Shown here: positions 33,851-45,710 of the stretch, piece after piece
Layout of the letters: each line of letters starts with the position of its first letter
Position numbering within the stretch: the first letter of the stretch is position 1
Assembly: GCA_039583875.1 (NCBI GenBank)
Contig: CM077167.1
Coordinates: 153,157,010-153,221,009, forward strand
DNA from: Platanthera guangdongensis
Lineage: Eukaryota > Streptophyta > Magnoliopsida > Asparagales > Orchidaceae
Direction: 5' to 3'
Length of the DNA stretch: 64,000 nt
Translations under genes and position numbers: made by a program
Notes under the pieces: generated by a model
Told to the model about the DNA's origin: nothing
The model's database searches: none
What the model saw: the letters and a program-made list of their open reading frames with translations, nothing else

Positions 33851-36800
33851 TTACTTCTTCTCTTTGCTTTTAACCATCTTGATTTCTCTGTTAGGGTTCA
33901 GGGCTTCCTTGTTAGACCTAGTGTCATCAGCTGCACCCAAGTATGTTTGCTTTGAAGTCCTGGGAACCACAGCAGCAGGATGCAACTCCATGTATCTGTC
34001 TGCATCAAAGAACTTGCTGGAGGCATATCTTTCTAACTCCTTTTGTCTTTGCTCTGACATGGTAGAAATATTAGAAGTGTCTAAGCCTTGCTCTCTGGCT
34101 TTCTTTATCTGGTCTAATGCAGCCATTTCTTTCATTCTAGCAGTCCAAGAGGCTGGGTTCTTTTCAGGGTCCTCAAATGGTACAGGTGGCTCATACCTGT
34201 TGGAAGAAGTGTCTTGAGGAGGCCTAGCAGACACTGTCTCTTTGAGCTTAAAGGGGAATGGACCAGAAGTAGTATCAGATGAAGCATGTCCTCCCCTGGA
34301 GTAAGGGTGCTGCCTGGAATGCCCTTTAGAATATACCTGAATATCTCTTTGACTTCCCCTGTATCCTCCTCTCCTGGAATAAGAACCCCTAGATTGGCTT
34401 TCCCTTTGATAAGATCTGGCATGGGGTTGATAGGGAGCCTGGCTTCTAGCTGGGGCTTGACTGGCAGAGCTTCCACCTGTACCTGCATCAGGAGGAGGTG
34501 GTGGAGGAGGATAAGGGTGCTGGAACTGGGAGGAGCCCTTCTCATACTTTCTTTTCTTCTTCATTGCTTTCAGCTGATTTTTAGAGTACTGCATCCAATG
34601 TTCAGTAATTTGGCAGTTATGCAGAATATAGTAAGGAATATCATTATCATCTTTTACTTTTGTAGGAGGAACCCTTTTCATAGCCTTGCTTCTAGCTTTC
34701 CTCTTCCTGACAATAGTGGCAGCAGAGTCATCAGAGTCTGTCTTGAACTCATCAGAGTCAGAACTCTGGGCATCATATATAGCATCTATCTTCTTCATAA
34801 GATCTTTCTTCAGTTGAATTGCAGCAGATGAGGCAGAAGCAGAAGGAGCAGCAGCAGGGACAGCAGCAGATACAGAAAGAGAAGCAGAAACAACACTAGT
34901 AACTTCAGGTGTGATGGCAGCAGCAGCTTCAGTAACAACAACAAAATCTTCAGCAGATGGAGCAACAGAAGCTGGAGAAGTGACAGTAGCAGTGACATCA
35001 TCAGAATCTGCAGCAGGCTCAAACACAGTGGCCTCTGTCATCAGAAAATCCTGGGATGTTTGCTCATCAGAAGCAATTTGAATTTCAGCAGCAGGGAGAA
35101 CAACTTCAGCATTAGCATCAACAATTTCAGAAGCAAAGGCAGACCTTTCTTCATCATCAGCAGCAGCAGTAATCACTGAGAGTACAAAGGAGGAAATAAT
35201 GTTGGGGTCACAGCCAGAGAAAGGCACCAGAGCCTTGGACAGATCTTCTGGGGGCTGGACAGCATTAGGCTCTGGGAGATGGCTGAAGTATGCAGTATCA
35301 AAGGCAGAAAGCAAAGACCTTAGGTCTATTGCCAAAACTGCAGTAGGAGCCTGGACTGGAGTAGCAGCAACAGGAGCAGCAGATACAAAAACAACAGCAG
35401 CAGCAGCAGTATCAACAACAGGAGCAAAAGCAGCAGCAACAGCAGCATGAAGGCTGGCTTCATATGGCATCTCCCCCTGCCTGGATGCAGATACATCTGT
35501 ATCAAGGCACACTGCTGGAGTTGCTGCCTGAGGAAGGAGGGAGGAAAGCCTGGCAGATAGGGCTGCCACTGACTGTTGTAGAGGAGCTAAGGAGGCCTCC
35601 ATGAGAAGAGAGAGCCTGGGGGCAAGTAGCTCATACAACTTGTCAGCTAAGGCTGGCAGATCTACATGCTCAATAGCAGGAGCAGAGGTAGATGGTATAG
35701 GGATGGCTGAGGAAGCTGGAAGTGGAGGGCTGGAGAGTGGAGGGATGGATGGCTGAGGTGTGGGGATGGTGGAGATGGATAAGGGGATGGATATGGATGG
35801 AGTGAATGTTGGTTGGTCAATGATGTGGAGGAGGAGATCTTGGAATGAGGTTGAGGAGGAGGGTAATACTGGAGGAGAAGAGGGGGAATCATCCATGTAG
35901 GATTCATCCAGAAGGGTGAATGATGGTATGGATGGAGATGATGTGACATCTGGTGGTGGATAGGAGAACAATGGGTGGAAATGGTCTACTGGAGGTGATG
36001 AAATGGTTGCTGGAGATGGAATTAATGTTGGAGATGGGCTGGAGATGGTAATTGTGGATGAAGCTGGAATGGTGGATGGAAGAGGTAGGGTTGGGCTTGG
36101 AGGAGGAGAGGAAGCAGCAACAGCAGCAGCCAGGTCTTCTGCAGGAGCAGAGACATGTGGGGGAGTGACTCTTTGAGTCCTGGTGCCTGAAGGAGCACTA
36201 GAAGAGGGCCTGCTGGGCTTGCTTATCTGCCTGTCCCACTTGACAAAGAGGGCACAGGTGAGTCTCTTGGAGGCATTAATGTGCACTCCAGAGGAGACCA
36301 GCAAGGCAGGGCATTTGTTTTGCAAGAAGACTCCAAGGATCCTTCCAAAATTAACAAAACTTTTATTGATTTTCTTCTTTATCAGGTCAAAGAAGACCTC
36401 TCCCCAGTTCAAGCTTTTCTTATCTACCAGAGCTCCCATGAGGCAGAGCTGATGTCTAGGAGATAGTATCATGAGCTGAGTGCTTTGCCAGCAGCACTTT
36501 TCCTACAACATCTGCTAGGAACCTGTACTCAACAGACAAGTTCCTTTTGAATAACTTGCTAGGGTTTCCCTCTGGATGACCCATCCTGGCAAGTATATCA
36601 GAAAATTCCTCCCCAGATAATTCAGCAGAGTCTTCTCCATTTCTCAAACCAAAGACCTCTGTTAAAACTGTGGGGGTCAGAGGTACCTGAGTTCCAGCAA
36701 TAGATCCAACTATTGTGTTGTTGTCAAGGTTGTGAGCAGTATAGACCCATTCCTTTATTTCATCTGAAGCAAGTTTGATTCTAGTGGTCATGAGGGCAGA

Positions 36801-36929
36801 CAAGTTCTGATCCTTGAATAAACTCAAAATGTCCTGGAAGATTTGATCAGTAGTGTTGAATGAGTCCAGATCAATGTCGAATCCTGCATCGAACTTCATG
36901 GCGGCTAGAACAGCAACTGATACGGCCAT
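33851..36929 (-). pseudogene. aORF of E3, one frameshift, long low-complexity middle
   Basis: ATG 36929 (MAVSVAVLAAMKFDAG) lies 118 nt after a TATA box. The N-terminal domain runs to about 36470, where a one-base shift is needed to continue into a frame open for 873 codons to 33851. The shared aORF block is VEYRFLADVVGKVLLAK, then SLNWGEVFFDLIKKK. The middle (about 36150-34800) is very rich in Ser, Pro, Thr and Ala, mucin- or linker-like, with runs such as PPPSPTLPLPSTIP. The C-terminal part is basic and Tyr/Arg/Gly-rich (RRGGYRGSQRD), with PYPPPPPPPDAG. It lacks the WSPxS...YYPKP tail of the other aORFs. No clear transmembrane span. Function unknown. Confidence 0.75.
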
Positions 36930-37040
36930 TGTACCTGCAAAATTTAACAAACAAAACGAACAAGCGTAGAACTGTTTGGAGGGAAGAAAATTCTTGCAGA
37001 GAAATTGAAAGCGCAAGAGAGAACGACGGCGAAAAATGAG

Positions 37041-37345
37041 TTTTATATTAGGGTTCGACGCAAAATTGGAAAGATCGTTGAACTCAGTTCGACGATCGAG
37101 GCTTCTAAAGGAATCTGAAGAGACTCCAACATCGTCGATCTCCGTTCGACGATCTGGAAAGGCGTCGAGCTCCGTTCGACGATCGTTCAGGGGACAAAAT
37201 CGTCGAGCGCCGTTCGACGATCGTTGACCGGAAGAGATAGTTCATACTATCTGAGGGGCGCCGAACTCAGTTCGACGATTCTGGGAATCGTCGAACTTCG
37301 TTCGACGATCTTTGGGGAAATCGTCGAGCGCAGTTCAGAGATCAG
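37041..37345 (-). promoter_or_regulatory. putative internal promoter for E3's aORF with U3-type palindromes
   Basis: On minus, TATAAAA (37047-37041) precedes the aORF ATG at 36929 by 118 nt. Upstream (37060-37345) lie at least six copies of the element's own palindrome type (TCGTCGAxCTCCGTTCGACGA class), similar to those in its LTR U3. The array ends about 75 nt from the pol stop at 37421. Confidence 0.55.
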
Positions 37346-37420
37346 AAAATTCTAGACACTAAGAAAAATCAGAATTTTTGCCTAGTCTTGGTCAATTTTT
37401 AGCTTTCCAAAATCTTGGTA

Positions 37421-39038
37421 TTATTTAAGACTTCCTCTATCTAACATTCCTAACTGATTTAGGAAGAAAGTGTGTTTCTTTTCATCCAAAGGCTTGGTGA
37501 AAATATCTCCCCTTTGTAAATCAGTTGGGATATATTGCAGTTCAATTTTATTCTTTTCAACATTGTCCCTTAAGAAGTGATGCCTAATCTCTATGTGTTT
37601 TGTCCTACTATGGAGGACTGGATTTTGAGCTATGGAAATAGCACTTGTATTGTCACAAAAGATTTTTGACTTCTCTAAGTTGTAACCATAGTCTAGGAGT
37701 TGATTTTGAATCCACAGTATTTGTGAACAACAACTACCTGCAGCCATATATTCAGCTTCAGCAGTTGAAGTTGACACAGATGTTTGTTTCTTACAAAACC
37801 AAGAGACAAGTCTATCACCAAGGAACTGACAAGTTCCAGTGGTGCTTTTCCTGTCAATTCTGCATCCAGCATAATCAGCATCAGAGAATCCAGTTAACTC
37901 AAATGCTGAATCTTTTGGATACCAGAGACCTAGATTTGGACAACTTTTAACATACCTGAGAATCCTCTTTACTAATGTTAGGTGTGACTCTCTAGGGCTT
38001 ACTTGGAACCTAGCACATATACATGTAGCAAACATTATATCTGGTCTACTAGCTGTAAGATACAGTAAAGAGCCAATCATTGCTCTATATGTTGTCTGAT
38101 CAACAGGTTTCCCATGTTCATCAGCATCCAATACAGCATTGGTAGGCATGGGTGTTTTCATACAAGATGCCTCAGACATACCAAATTTCTTAACCAACTC
38201 ATTAGCATATTTGGTTTGAGAAATAAAGATGCCTTCAGCATGTTGTTTGACTTGCAATCCTAGGAAGAAGGATAGCTCACCCATGCTACTCATCTCAAAT
38301 TTAGAATGCATTAGATTAGAAAACCTTCTGCACAATTTTGAGTCAGTAGAACCAAAAATGATATCGTCTACATAAATTTGTACTAGTAGGGTATGGGACT
38401 TATGGGTTCTAATAAAAAGAGTTTGGTCTACTCTACCCCTGATAAAACCATTTTCCAAGAGAAAGCATGCTAGGGTCTCATACCATGCTCTAGGAGCTTG
38501 CTTGAGACCATATAATGCTTTATTTAATCTAAAAACATAATCAGGATAAGTTGGAGAGATAAAACCTGGAGGTTGTCTGACATATACTTCCTCTTTGATG
38601 TCTCCATTTAAGAAAGCACTCTTGACATCCATCTGATAAACCTTGAAGCCTTTGTGAGCTGCATAAGCTAAAAATATCCTGATGGCTTCTAATCCTTGCA
38701 ACAGGTGCAAAGGTCTGGTCGTAGTCAATTCCTTCTTCTTGAGAATATCCCTGGGCAACTAGCCTTGCCTTGTTCCTTATTATTACTCCTTGATCATCCA
38801 GTTTATTTCTGAATACCCATTTTGTTCCAACAATGGAATGATCCTTAGGCTTTGGCACTAGTTCCCATACTTTGTTCCTCTCAAATTGATGCAACTCCTC
38901 TTGCATGGCAATGATCCAGTGTGGATCTTGCTCTGCATCTTGAATGGACTGAGGTTCAATTTGAGAAAGGAAGCAAGTGTGCAACAGGTTTTGGTTGACC
39001 TGATTTCTTGGTTTGCACACCAGCTGAGATTTCTCCAA
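37421..39038 (-). pseudogene. reverse transcriptase-RNase H of E3
   Basis: RT begins in the 39038 frame ([48 protein letters not shown]). A one-base insertion near 38695 shifts into the frame open to 37421: [42 protein letters not shown], catalytic YVDD (about 38363-38374), [13 protein letters not shown]. RNase [59 protein letters not shown]. All catalytic motifs are present. Besides the near-38695 shift there is one at the integrase/RT junction (near 38990). Confidence 0.88.
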
Positions 39039-40551
39039 TTATCTGGGAAATTGGATGGTCTCTTGATGTTACTAAATCAACAGGGGGTGTTGATTGTTCA
39101 CCAACCTGTGTTGTTGTTTCCTCTTGTGGTACAACAACTGGCTCTTCAGGTTGTGCTTCAATGTGTTGAGCATTCCCTTCATCTTCACTGCTTTCATCCT
39201 CTTGAGCAACCTGTAACTTGTTCATATCTTCAACTAGAGAGAGTTCCTGCAAAGGTTCTATGGTAGAAGAAATCTTCTCCTTGAAAGACATGTTAGTTTC
39301 ATCAAAAGAAACATGAACAGATTCCTCAATTTTCAAAGATGATTTATTATAGACCCTATAGGCCTTGCTGATCATGGAGTATCCCAGAAACACTCCTTCA
39401 TCAGCTTTGGCTTGAAATTTTGCTAAATATTTCTTGTCATTATTGTGAATATAGCAAATGCAACCAAAAATTCTGAAATAGTCAACTTTAGGTTTCTTCC
39501 CTTTGAGTAATTCATAGGGAGTCTTTCCCTTTAGTTTATGTATCAGACTTCTGTTCAGCACATAGTTGGAGGTGTTCACTGCCTCTGCCCAAAAGGATAG
39601 AGGTAGATGAGCACCTGACAACAATGTAGTGGCAGATTCAATAAGGGTTCTATTTTTCCTTTCAGCTACCCCATTTTGTTGAGGAGTTCTAGGAGCTGAG
39701 AAAGTATGCCTGATCCCTTCACTCTGACAGAAATCTTGCATAAGAAGAGAATCAAACTCTGTCCCATGATCACTTCTGATCAGGGCAATGTGAGTATTGA
39801 ACTCAATCTGTATACATTTGAGAAACTCTGTCAGACACTTAAAGTTATCAGACTTCTTCCTTAGAAAGAACACCCAAGTGAATCTAGAGAAGTCATCTAC
39901 AATTACTAAAGTGTAGGATTTCCCTCCTAGGCTTTGTACTGTGATGGGTCCAAATAGATCCATGTGTAACAGATACAATATCCTAGGTGAATCACTCTTA
40001 TTAAGTGACTTAAAACTGTTTTTAGTTTGCTTGCCTAATTGACAAGCCTTGCAGAGTCCTTCCTTCTTGTAGGGGCCAGAAGGTAGTCCTCTAACAAGGT
40101 TGTCCTTGGAGAGCCTAGCAATAGTTCTAAGGTTTAGGTGTCCTAGTCTCTTATGCCATAAAACATTTGGTCTACAAACTGAGTTAAACAGGCAAATATT
40201 TATATCAGTTGAAAGAAAGTCTACTAGATAGATGTTACCTTTCCTTTTACTTGTCAACACAGTTGTGTTGTCCTCTGACTTAATTTTGCATAAGGTTTTG
40301 TTGAAGGTCACCTGGTAGCCTTCATCACACAGCTGACTGATGCTGATTAAGTTATGCTTCAGTCCTTCCACATATGCTACCTTCTTGAAGGTTACTGAAC
40401 CAATCTGGACTGCACCATATCCTTTAGTTTGTCCAAAGTTGGAATCACCAAAGATAACCTTGGGTCCAAGCTTGGCTCTAAAGGCAGTGAGGTTGTCCTT
40501 GTTCCCTGTCATGTGCTTAGAGCACCCACTATCCAAATACCATTACTGGTT
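39039..40551 (-). pseudogene. protease-integrase of E3
   Basis: A stop lies just before the protease motif (stop, then WYLDSGCSKHMTGN). It is then one open frame through integrase: HKRLGHLNL and CKACQLGKQ (zinc binding), DDE in MDLFGPITVQSLGG, SDHGTEF and NGVAERKNRT, all intact. The C-terminal part has KIEESVHVSFDETN and an acidic hinge with EDESSEDEGN. The frame is +1 relative to gag. A frameshift near 38990 separates it from RT. Confidence 0.88.
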
Positions 40552-40588
40552 AGATGTTGGATAGGTCTTCACCTGCACATAAAACAAT

Positions 40589-42765
40589 TCACTTGTTTTT
40601 GACCCAGTTTACCTTGGGCCTAGGTTGATAACCTCTAAATTCAGAAATGAAAGACATCCCTGGCTGACTCTTATATCCTTCAGGATGATATCTCCTTGGA
40701 GGTATAATCCATTCAGTATAAGGGTTAAAGGTTTGGGATGAAGAACCCTTAGGATTCAATTTTGACTTGCCTTTGAAAGAGTTTCCAGAGCTCTGACCTC
40801 TGTTCGACGATCTTGGAGCTGCGTTCGACGATCGTGGGTCAGATCGTCGAGCTCCGTTCGACGGTCGACTATGGCTGAGGTCAGGTATATGGGATCGTCG
40901 ACCTGCGTTCGACGACTTTGGCTGAGATCGTCGATCTGTGTTCAACGATCTATCCTGAGATCGTCGAGCTGCGTTCGGCGATCGTCGATCTTCATTCGGC
41001 GATCGTCGATCTCCGTTCGACGATTTGTGCTGGGACTTAGTTTTCTGAGGCAGATCAGAATTTTTCCTGGCAACCTCTACAACTCCCTTTCCCTTGTCAG
41101 AAATGAACTTGATAGGAGTTGTCAGAACAATAGGTTGGCTGGATGAGGCACCCAAGCCCAGTGTACTGTTGAATCTTGAGTTCACTGTACTTGTGATGTC
41201 CATCAGCTTGATGCTTCTCCCATTAAGGGATTCTTCAAGCTTCTTGGCCTCAGAGAGCTCACTTTTCAGTGTAGCTATCTGTTCCCTATAGTTCTCCAAC
41301 TCCTGAGAGAGTTTGAGGTTTTCTGACTTTAAAACATTTTGTTCAGATAATTGATTTCTGAGAGAGATGATCTCTTTCTCAGACTTTAGCAGGTCTAAAC
41401 ATAGTGCTTTAAATTCAGATTTAAAATCTTCTGAAGTAAAATCAAAAGAGCTGATTACCTGATCTTCTTCAGGTTGAGTCTCTGAGTCTGACTCTGACTC
41501 CTCTTCCTCTGAGTTGTGTTGTGAGGCATTGATTGCCATCATGCAGAACTCCTTTTCCTCTGCATCATCCTCATCATCACTGGAGCTGGAAGAGGCTTCT
41601 GACTCCTCTTCAGTCTCACTCCAGGATTCAGCAACAAACCCTTTCCTTGTATGCTTATTTTTGCTGGAAAGAAGGTTTGCTATTGCCACTCCTTTTGGAG
41701 TCTTTCTCCTTTCTTCTCTTTTTCTTTCCCTTCTGTCCTTGTTCTTGTTCTCTGGACAGTCAGGAACTATATGCCCTGGTTTCCTGCAACCAAAGCAAAT
41801 AATGTCTTTGTTATTGCCAATGGACTTGTCATACCTTGGCTTATCCTGCTCCTTGTATGATCTTCTTCTGAAGTCCTTTCTGGCCATCTTATAGAATCTT
41901 TTGGCCAACAAGCTGAGAAGTTCATCATTGCCTGTTCCTTTTTCTTCAGGCAGATCCTCAGTTGCCTTGAATGCTATGGTCTTCTCCTTTCTTGTGGCTG
42001 GTGAAGCAGCCTTCTGTTCTTCCTCTCTGTTCTTGATGAGTAGCTCATAAGATTTGAGCTTACCCAACAAGGCTTCAGTGGTGATCTCATTCAGACTTCT
42101 GGCATCTTTAATTGGCCAGATTCTTGAATCCCAAGTGCTGGGAAAGCACATTAGGATCTTGTCATTAAGTTCTGTCAGTGAGATCTCTTTGTCTAATGTC
42201 CTCAGTTCACTGACAATTAGACTCAGTCTGTTGTACATGTCTCCCACTGACTCAGTTTCTCCCTTCTTGAAGTTCTCATATTGGGAGATGAGATGGGATC
42301 TTCTGTCCTTTCTCTCATCAGCTGAGCCTGAAACTATTTCTGAGAGCTTGTCCCAAATCTCCTTGGCTGAATTACATTCAGCTACCTTTTGAAAAATGTC
42401 ATCTGACATTGTCTGAGCTAGAATGTTCATAGCCTTGGCATCAGCTACTTTCCACTTTTTGATGTCAGCATCTGTTCCTGATGGAGGTGGAACAGCATTT
42501 GTGCTTGTGCTCTCTGGGGTCTTGGACACACTGTCAAAACAGAATTAAAAATATCTTCGTCAATAGAATTCATGTAGAGTCTAATCCTTGCTTTCCAAAG
42601 TGCAAACTTTGACAGATTGCACACTGGAGGTCTGGTGCTAGCATAATCTTTGTTTGGGCCATGATTTGTGCAAACAAAATCTAATAATAACAAAAGATCT
42701 AGTTTGGGATCTTGGGGTTCAGGTGTTAGCCTGTACAACCAATCAGGTATGGTATGTTTAACCAA
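40589..42765 (-). pseudogene. gag of E3
   Basis: The N-terminal part reads in the 42765 frame (NLSKFALWKARIRLYMNSIDEDIF) with no clear ATG at its start. A frameshift near 42535 leads to a frame open for 646 codons to 40589. Capsid-like IWDKLSEIVSGSADERKDRRSHL, one CCHC knuckle CFGCRKPGHIVPDC (about 41750-41790), acidic block SSSSDDEDDAEEKEF, coiled coil (about 41220-41420). Then an Arg/Ser/Asn-rich repeat (RRSPNEDRRSPNAARRS), encoded by copies of the element's palindrome at 40800-41035. It ends KVNWVKNK-TGA. The second CCHC found in A, E1 and E2 is absent. Confidence 0.85.
40800..41035. repeat. LTR-type palindromes inside the gag coding region of E3
   Basis: Eight or more units such as GTTCGACGATC and GATCGTCGA(G/T)CT(C/G)CG, the same motif as the U3 and aORF-leader arrays of E3. 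In the gag frame they encode RRS/SSN/DRRS repeats. They stay in frame, so the array evolved under or despite coding constraint. Confidence 0.85.
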
Positions 42766-42781
42766 CCTCGCTTTGATACCA
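42766..42781 (-). other. primer-binding site of E3
   Basis: TGGTATCAAAGCGAGG on minus, two bases after the LTR end at 42784. Same as in A and E1. Confidence 0.88.
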
Positions 42782-42783
42782 AT

Positions 42784-44336
42784 TGAAAGGGAAACTAGAT
42801 CTGATATACTCTAGAGGGGGGGTGAATAGAGTATATGGTGCTTTTAAAACAAAAAAAACTTTTGCAAAGCTTTACAACAATTGTTGTAATGAGTGTGAGC
42901 AGGGAGGCAGAAATAAAACTAATCACAAACTAAGCTATGCAAGAGCTAAGCACAAGAAAATCTAGGCCAGAAACAAAAAGAAAACAAGCAGAACCAGATG
43001 ACACAAGGAAATATAGTGGTTCCCCAAACTTGGGTACATCCACTCTTCTACCACCCTAGGTAGGAATCCACTGCAGGATGAGTTGATCAGGTGTCCTGGG
43101 CACCAATGAGCTTTTGATAAGGTGCTCAAAAACCAAATCAGATTTTTTGATCAGGTGTCTTGCCACCAATGAGCTTTTGACAAGGTGCTCAAAAACCAGA
43201 TTCAAACTTTTGAAGGGAGTTTGAAAAACCCTTTACAGAGTGGGGGTGAGAGAGTTATGGCAGTCTTCTCTTTCTCAATCAACTGAGAAGACTAAGTGGA
43301 TTGATGTCAAAGCTCCCCCTGAATCCTTGAAATCTTCAGGAAGAAAAGCTTTGCTGAGGGTGATAGGCCTTCAAAGATAGATCTCCAGCAATAGATGATT
43401 TCAGCAAGCTGAAATGTTGAGTGTCTGGAGTCTTGAAATGGTGTTGGCCTTGAACACTTTGAGAGCTGAAGAGATCTGAAGAAAGCTTGATCTCTTTGAT
43501 GAGTGTTCTTCAGAATTCTTCTTGACAGAAATTTTGAAAGAGTCTCTGTATACTGAGTTATGTGTCCTATTCTTGTCAATCTCTATCTTGATTCAAAAAC
43601 ATTCTATCTTTTATTCTCTGTGCCAGAATAGAATATCACTCTGTCAAAGATAGCCGTTGGTCTGCATTGATTACAGCCTTAATTGCATAATTTCTTCTGA
43701 AGGAAAGTCCACTGAATTATTCCTTGAAAAATCCCTTGAAACTTGGTCCAGAAGTAAATGAAAACGGCTAGCAGATCTTCTGAATTAAATGCAGAATAAC
43801 TTCTAACTGATTTGAATTTGAATTCTGGAAGATAACTGAAATCGTCGAACTGAGCTCTGCTATCGTCGAGCTGAGCTCAGCGAACTGGAAAATTCAAGCA
43901 GCAAAATAATCGTCGATCTGAGCTCAAAGATCGTCGAACTGAGCTCAGAGATAAGGATCCAATGCAGAGTCAAAATCGTCGACCTGAGCTCACCGATCGT
44001 CGAATGGAGTTCGACGATATTGTGAAGTTGAGCTCAGCGATCGTCGAATGGAGCTCGACGATATTTTGAGGTTGAGCTCAGCGATCGTCGAATGGAGCTC
44101 GACGATCTGTAGAGTTGAGCTAGACGATCGTCGACGGAGTTCGACGAATCGTCGTGCTGAGCTCGACGATTAGACTTGGTCTACAGAAAAACTTGGTCTT
44201 CAGGGCAGCTTCCAATCCTAGACTTCTAACCCTTAGACTCAATTCTAATTGACCTATTAAGCTATACAGAAGGTCAAACACAGATTCCTAGAGACATAGT
44301 GATCCTGACCCAAATTAGTAATAGGGTGTTCCAACA
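42784..44336 (-). repeat. 5' LTR of E3 (1553 bp)
   Basis: TGAAAGGGAAACTAG to GTGTTCCAACA on plus, followed by TSD GTTTG. Nearly the same as 32110-33668, with a handful of substitutions and short indels. Palindrome array at 43845-44175. Confidence 0.92.
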
Positions 44337-45230
44337 GTTTGCAAAACCAATGCAAGGAAAATTTGAAATGAGCAGTATGGGAGAACTAAAGTTCTTCTTG
44401 GGACTCCAAGTAAGACAGACTGAAGATGGCTTGTCCATATCCCAGTCTAAGTTCACCCTGGAGTTAATTAAGAAGTATGGTATGAAATCATCCACTACCA
44501 TGAGAACTCCTATGGGGACAAGTGTGTATCTAAGCAAAGATGATGCATGGAAACCTGTAGATGAAACTTTGTATAAAGGGACAGTTGGCTCCCTCCTATA
44601 TCTTACTGCTAGTAGGCCAGATATCATGTATGCTACATGTGTCTGTGCTAGGTTCCAATCATGCCCTAAAGAATCTCATCTTACTGTAGTAAAAAGGATT
44701 TTGAGATACCTTAAGGGCACACCCAATCTAGGTCTTTAGTACCCTAGGAATGGAGATTTTCTACTGATAGGCTATTCAGATGCAGATTTTGCAGGTTGCA
44801 AAGAAGATAGAAAAAGCACTACAGGCACCTGTCAATTACTAGGAGGAAGATTGGTGTCTTAGAGCAGTAAGAAGCAGACTAGTGTGGCAATTTCCACAGC
44901 TGAGTCTGAATATGTGGCAGCAGGAAGTTGCTGTGCACAGCTATTGTGGATTCAGCACCAGCTAGAAGACTATGGTATTCAGGTAAGTAAAACACCTTTG
45001 TTTTATGATTATACAAGTGCAATTTCTATTGCTAATAATCCTGTTTCACATAGTAGGACAAGCATATAGAAATTAGATACCATTTTCTTAGAGAACATGT
45101 AGAGAAAGAAAACATCTCACTAGAATTTGTCAAAACAGATTATCAAATTGCAGATATGTTTACTAAGCCTCTAGATGAAACTAAATTCAATATGTTTAAA
45201 ATTGAATTAGGAATGTTGAACATAGATTAG
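44337..45230 (+). pseudogene. RT C-terminus and RNase H of E2
   Basis: Resumes the E2 RT after E3: [49 protein letters not shown]. Trp-to-stop changes near 44738 and 44861 interrupt RNase H ([46 protein letters not shown]). One frame slip near 45065, then reading to the stop near 45230 (ELGMLNID). Confidence 0.88.
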
Positions 45231-45254
45231 TTTCACAAAATTGGCTAAGTAAAA

Positions 45255-45610
45255 TTGTGTCGACATAAGGAGTTGTGTGTGTCGACACATAGAAGTGGCG
45301 TCGACATTCCAGGGAAATGATGTCGACATATCTAGAAAATTGGTGTCGACACTTCAGAAAAATAGTGTCGACACATCCAGGAGTGGTGTCGACACATCCA
45401 GAGATGGTGTCAACATATAGGTTCAACACAGATTTCGTCGAGTGGAGTTTCGACTAATCGTCGAGCACAAATGTATAAGTGTCAACACATAGAATTCAAC
45501 ACTTATGTCGAGACATTAGAAGTCTGTGTCGACACTTTTCAACAATGTCGACACATTAAGAGGATTATGACGTGCCTTTTCACCTTCATTTTTTAGAAAG
45601 GTATAAATAG
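45255..45610 (+). promoter_or_regulatory. putative internal promoter for E2's aORF with U3-type palindromes
   Basis: About ten copies of GTGTCGACA(C) from 45255 to 45560, the same motif as E2's LTR U3, then TATAAATAG at 45602-45610, 109 nt before the aORF ATG at 45711. The array also contains one CGTCGAGTGGAGTTTCGAC-like unit near 45437. This region follows the pol stop directly. Confidence 0.6.
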
Positions 45611-45710
45611 GTCAACAACATTGTCTGTCGACACACTCTCCATAGTTTGGAGACCAAAACTTTGTGTTGACAAATTCTCTCATCTAAATTCAAGATTTCT
45701 CTCAACCCTA

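Larger units (their letters stand above)
32110..44336 (-). mobile_element. E3: copia/Sirevirus-like element with aORF, nested in E2
   Basis: 12,227 bp, minus orientation. TSD GTTTG at 32105-32109 and 44337-44341. LTRs 32110-33668 (1559 bp) and 42784-44336 (1553 bp) are nearly identical by eye, making this the youngest insertion in the nest by position. Order on minus: LTR, PBS, gag, PR-IN, RT-RH, palindrome/TATA region, aORF, PPT, LTR. Several one-base frameshifts interrupt gag and pol. Confidence 0.93.

Noticed and set aside
34286..35450. Plus-strand ORFs opposite the E3 aORF, and the Leu-rich ORF at 34810-35022
   Set aside because: Shadows of the Ser/Ala/Pro-rich coding strand; composition explained by codon complement.
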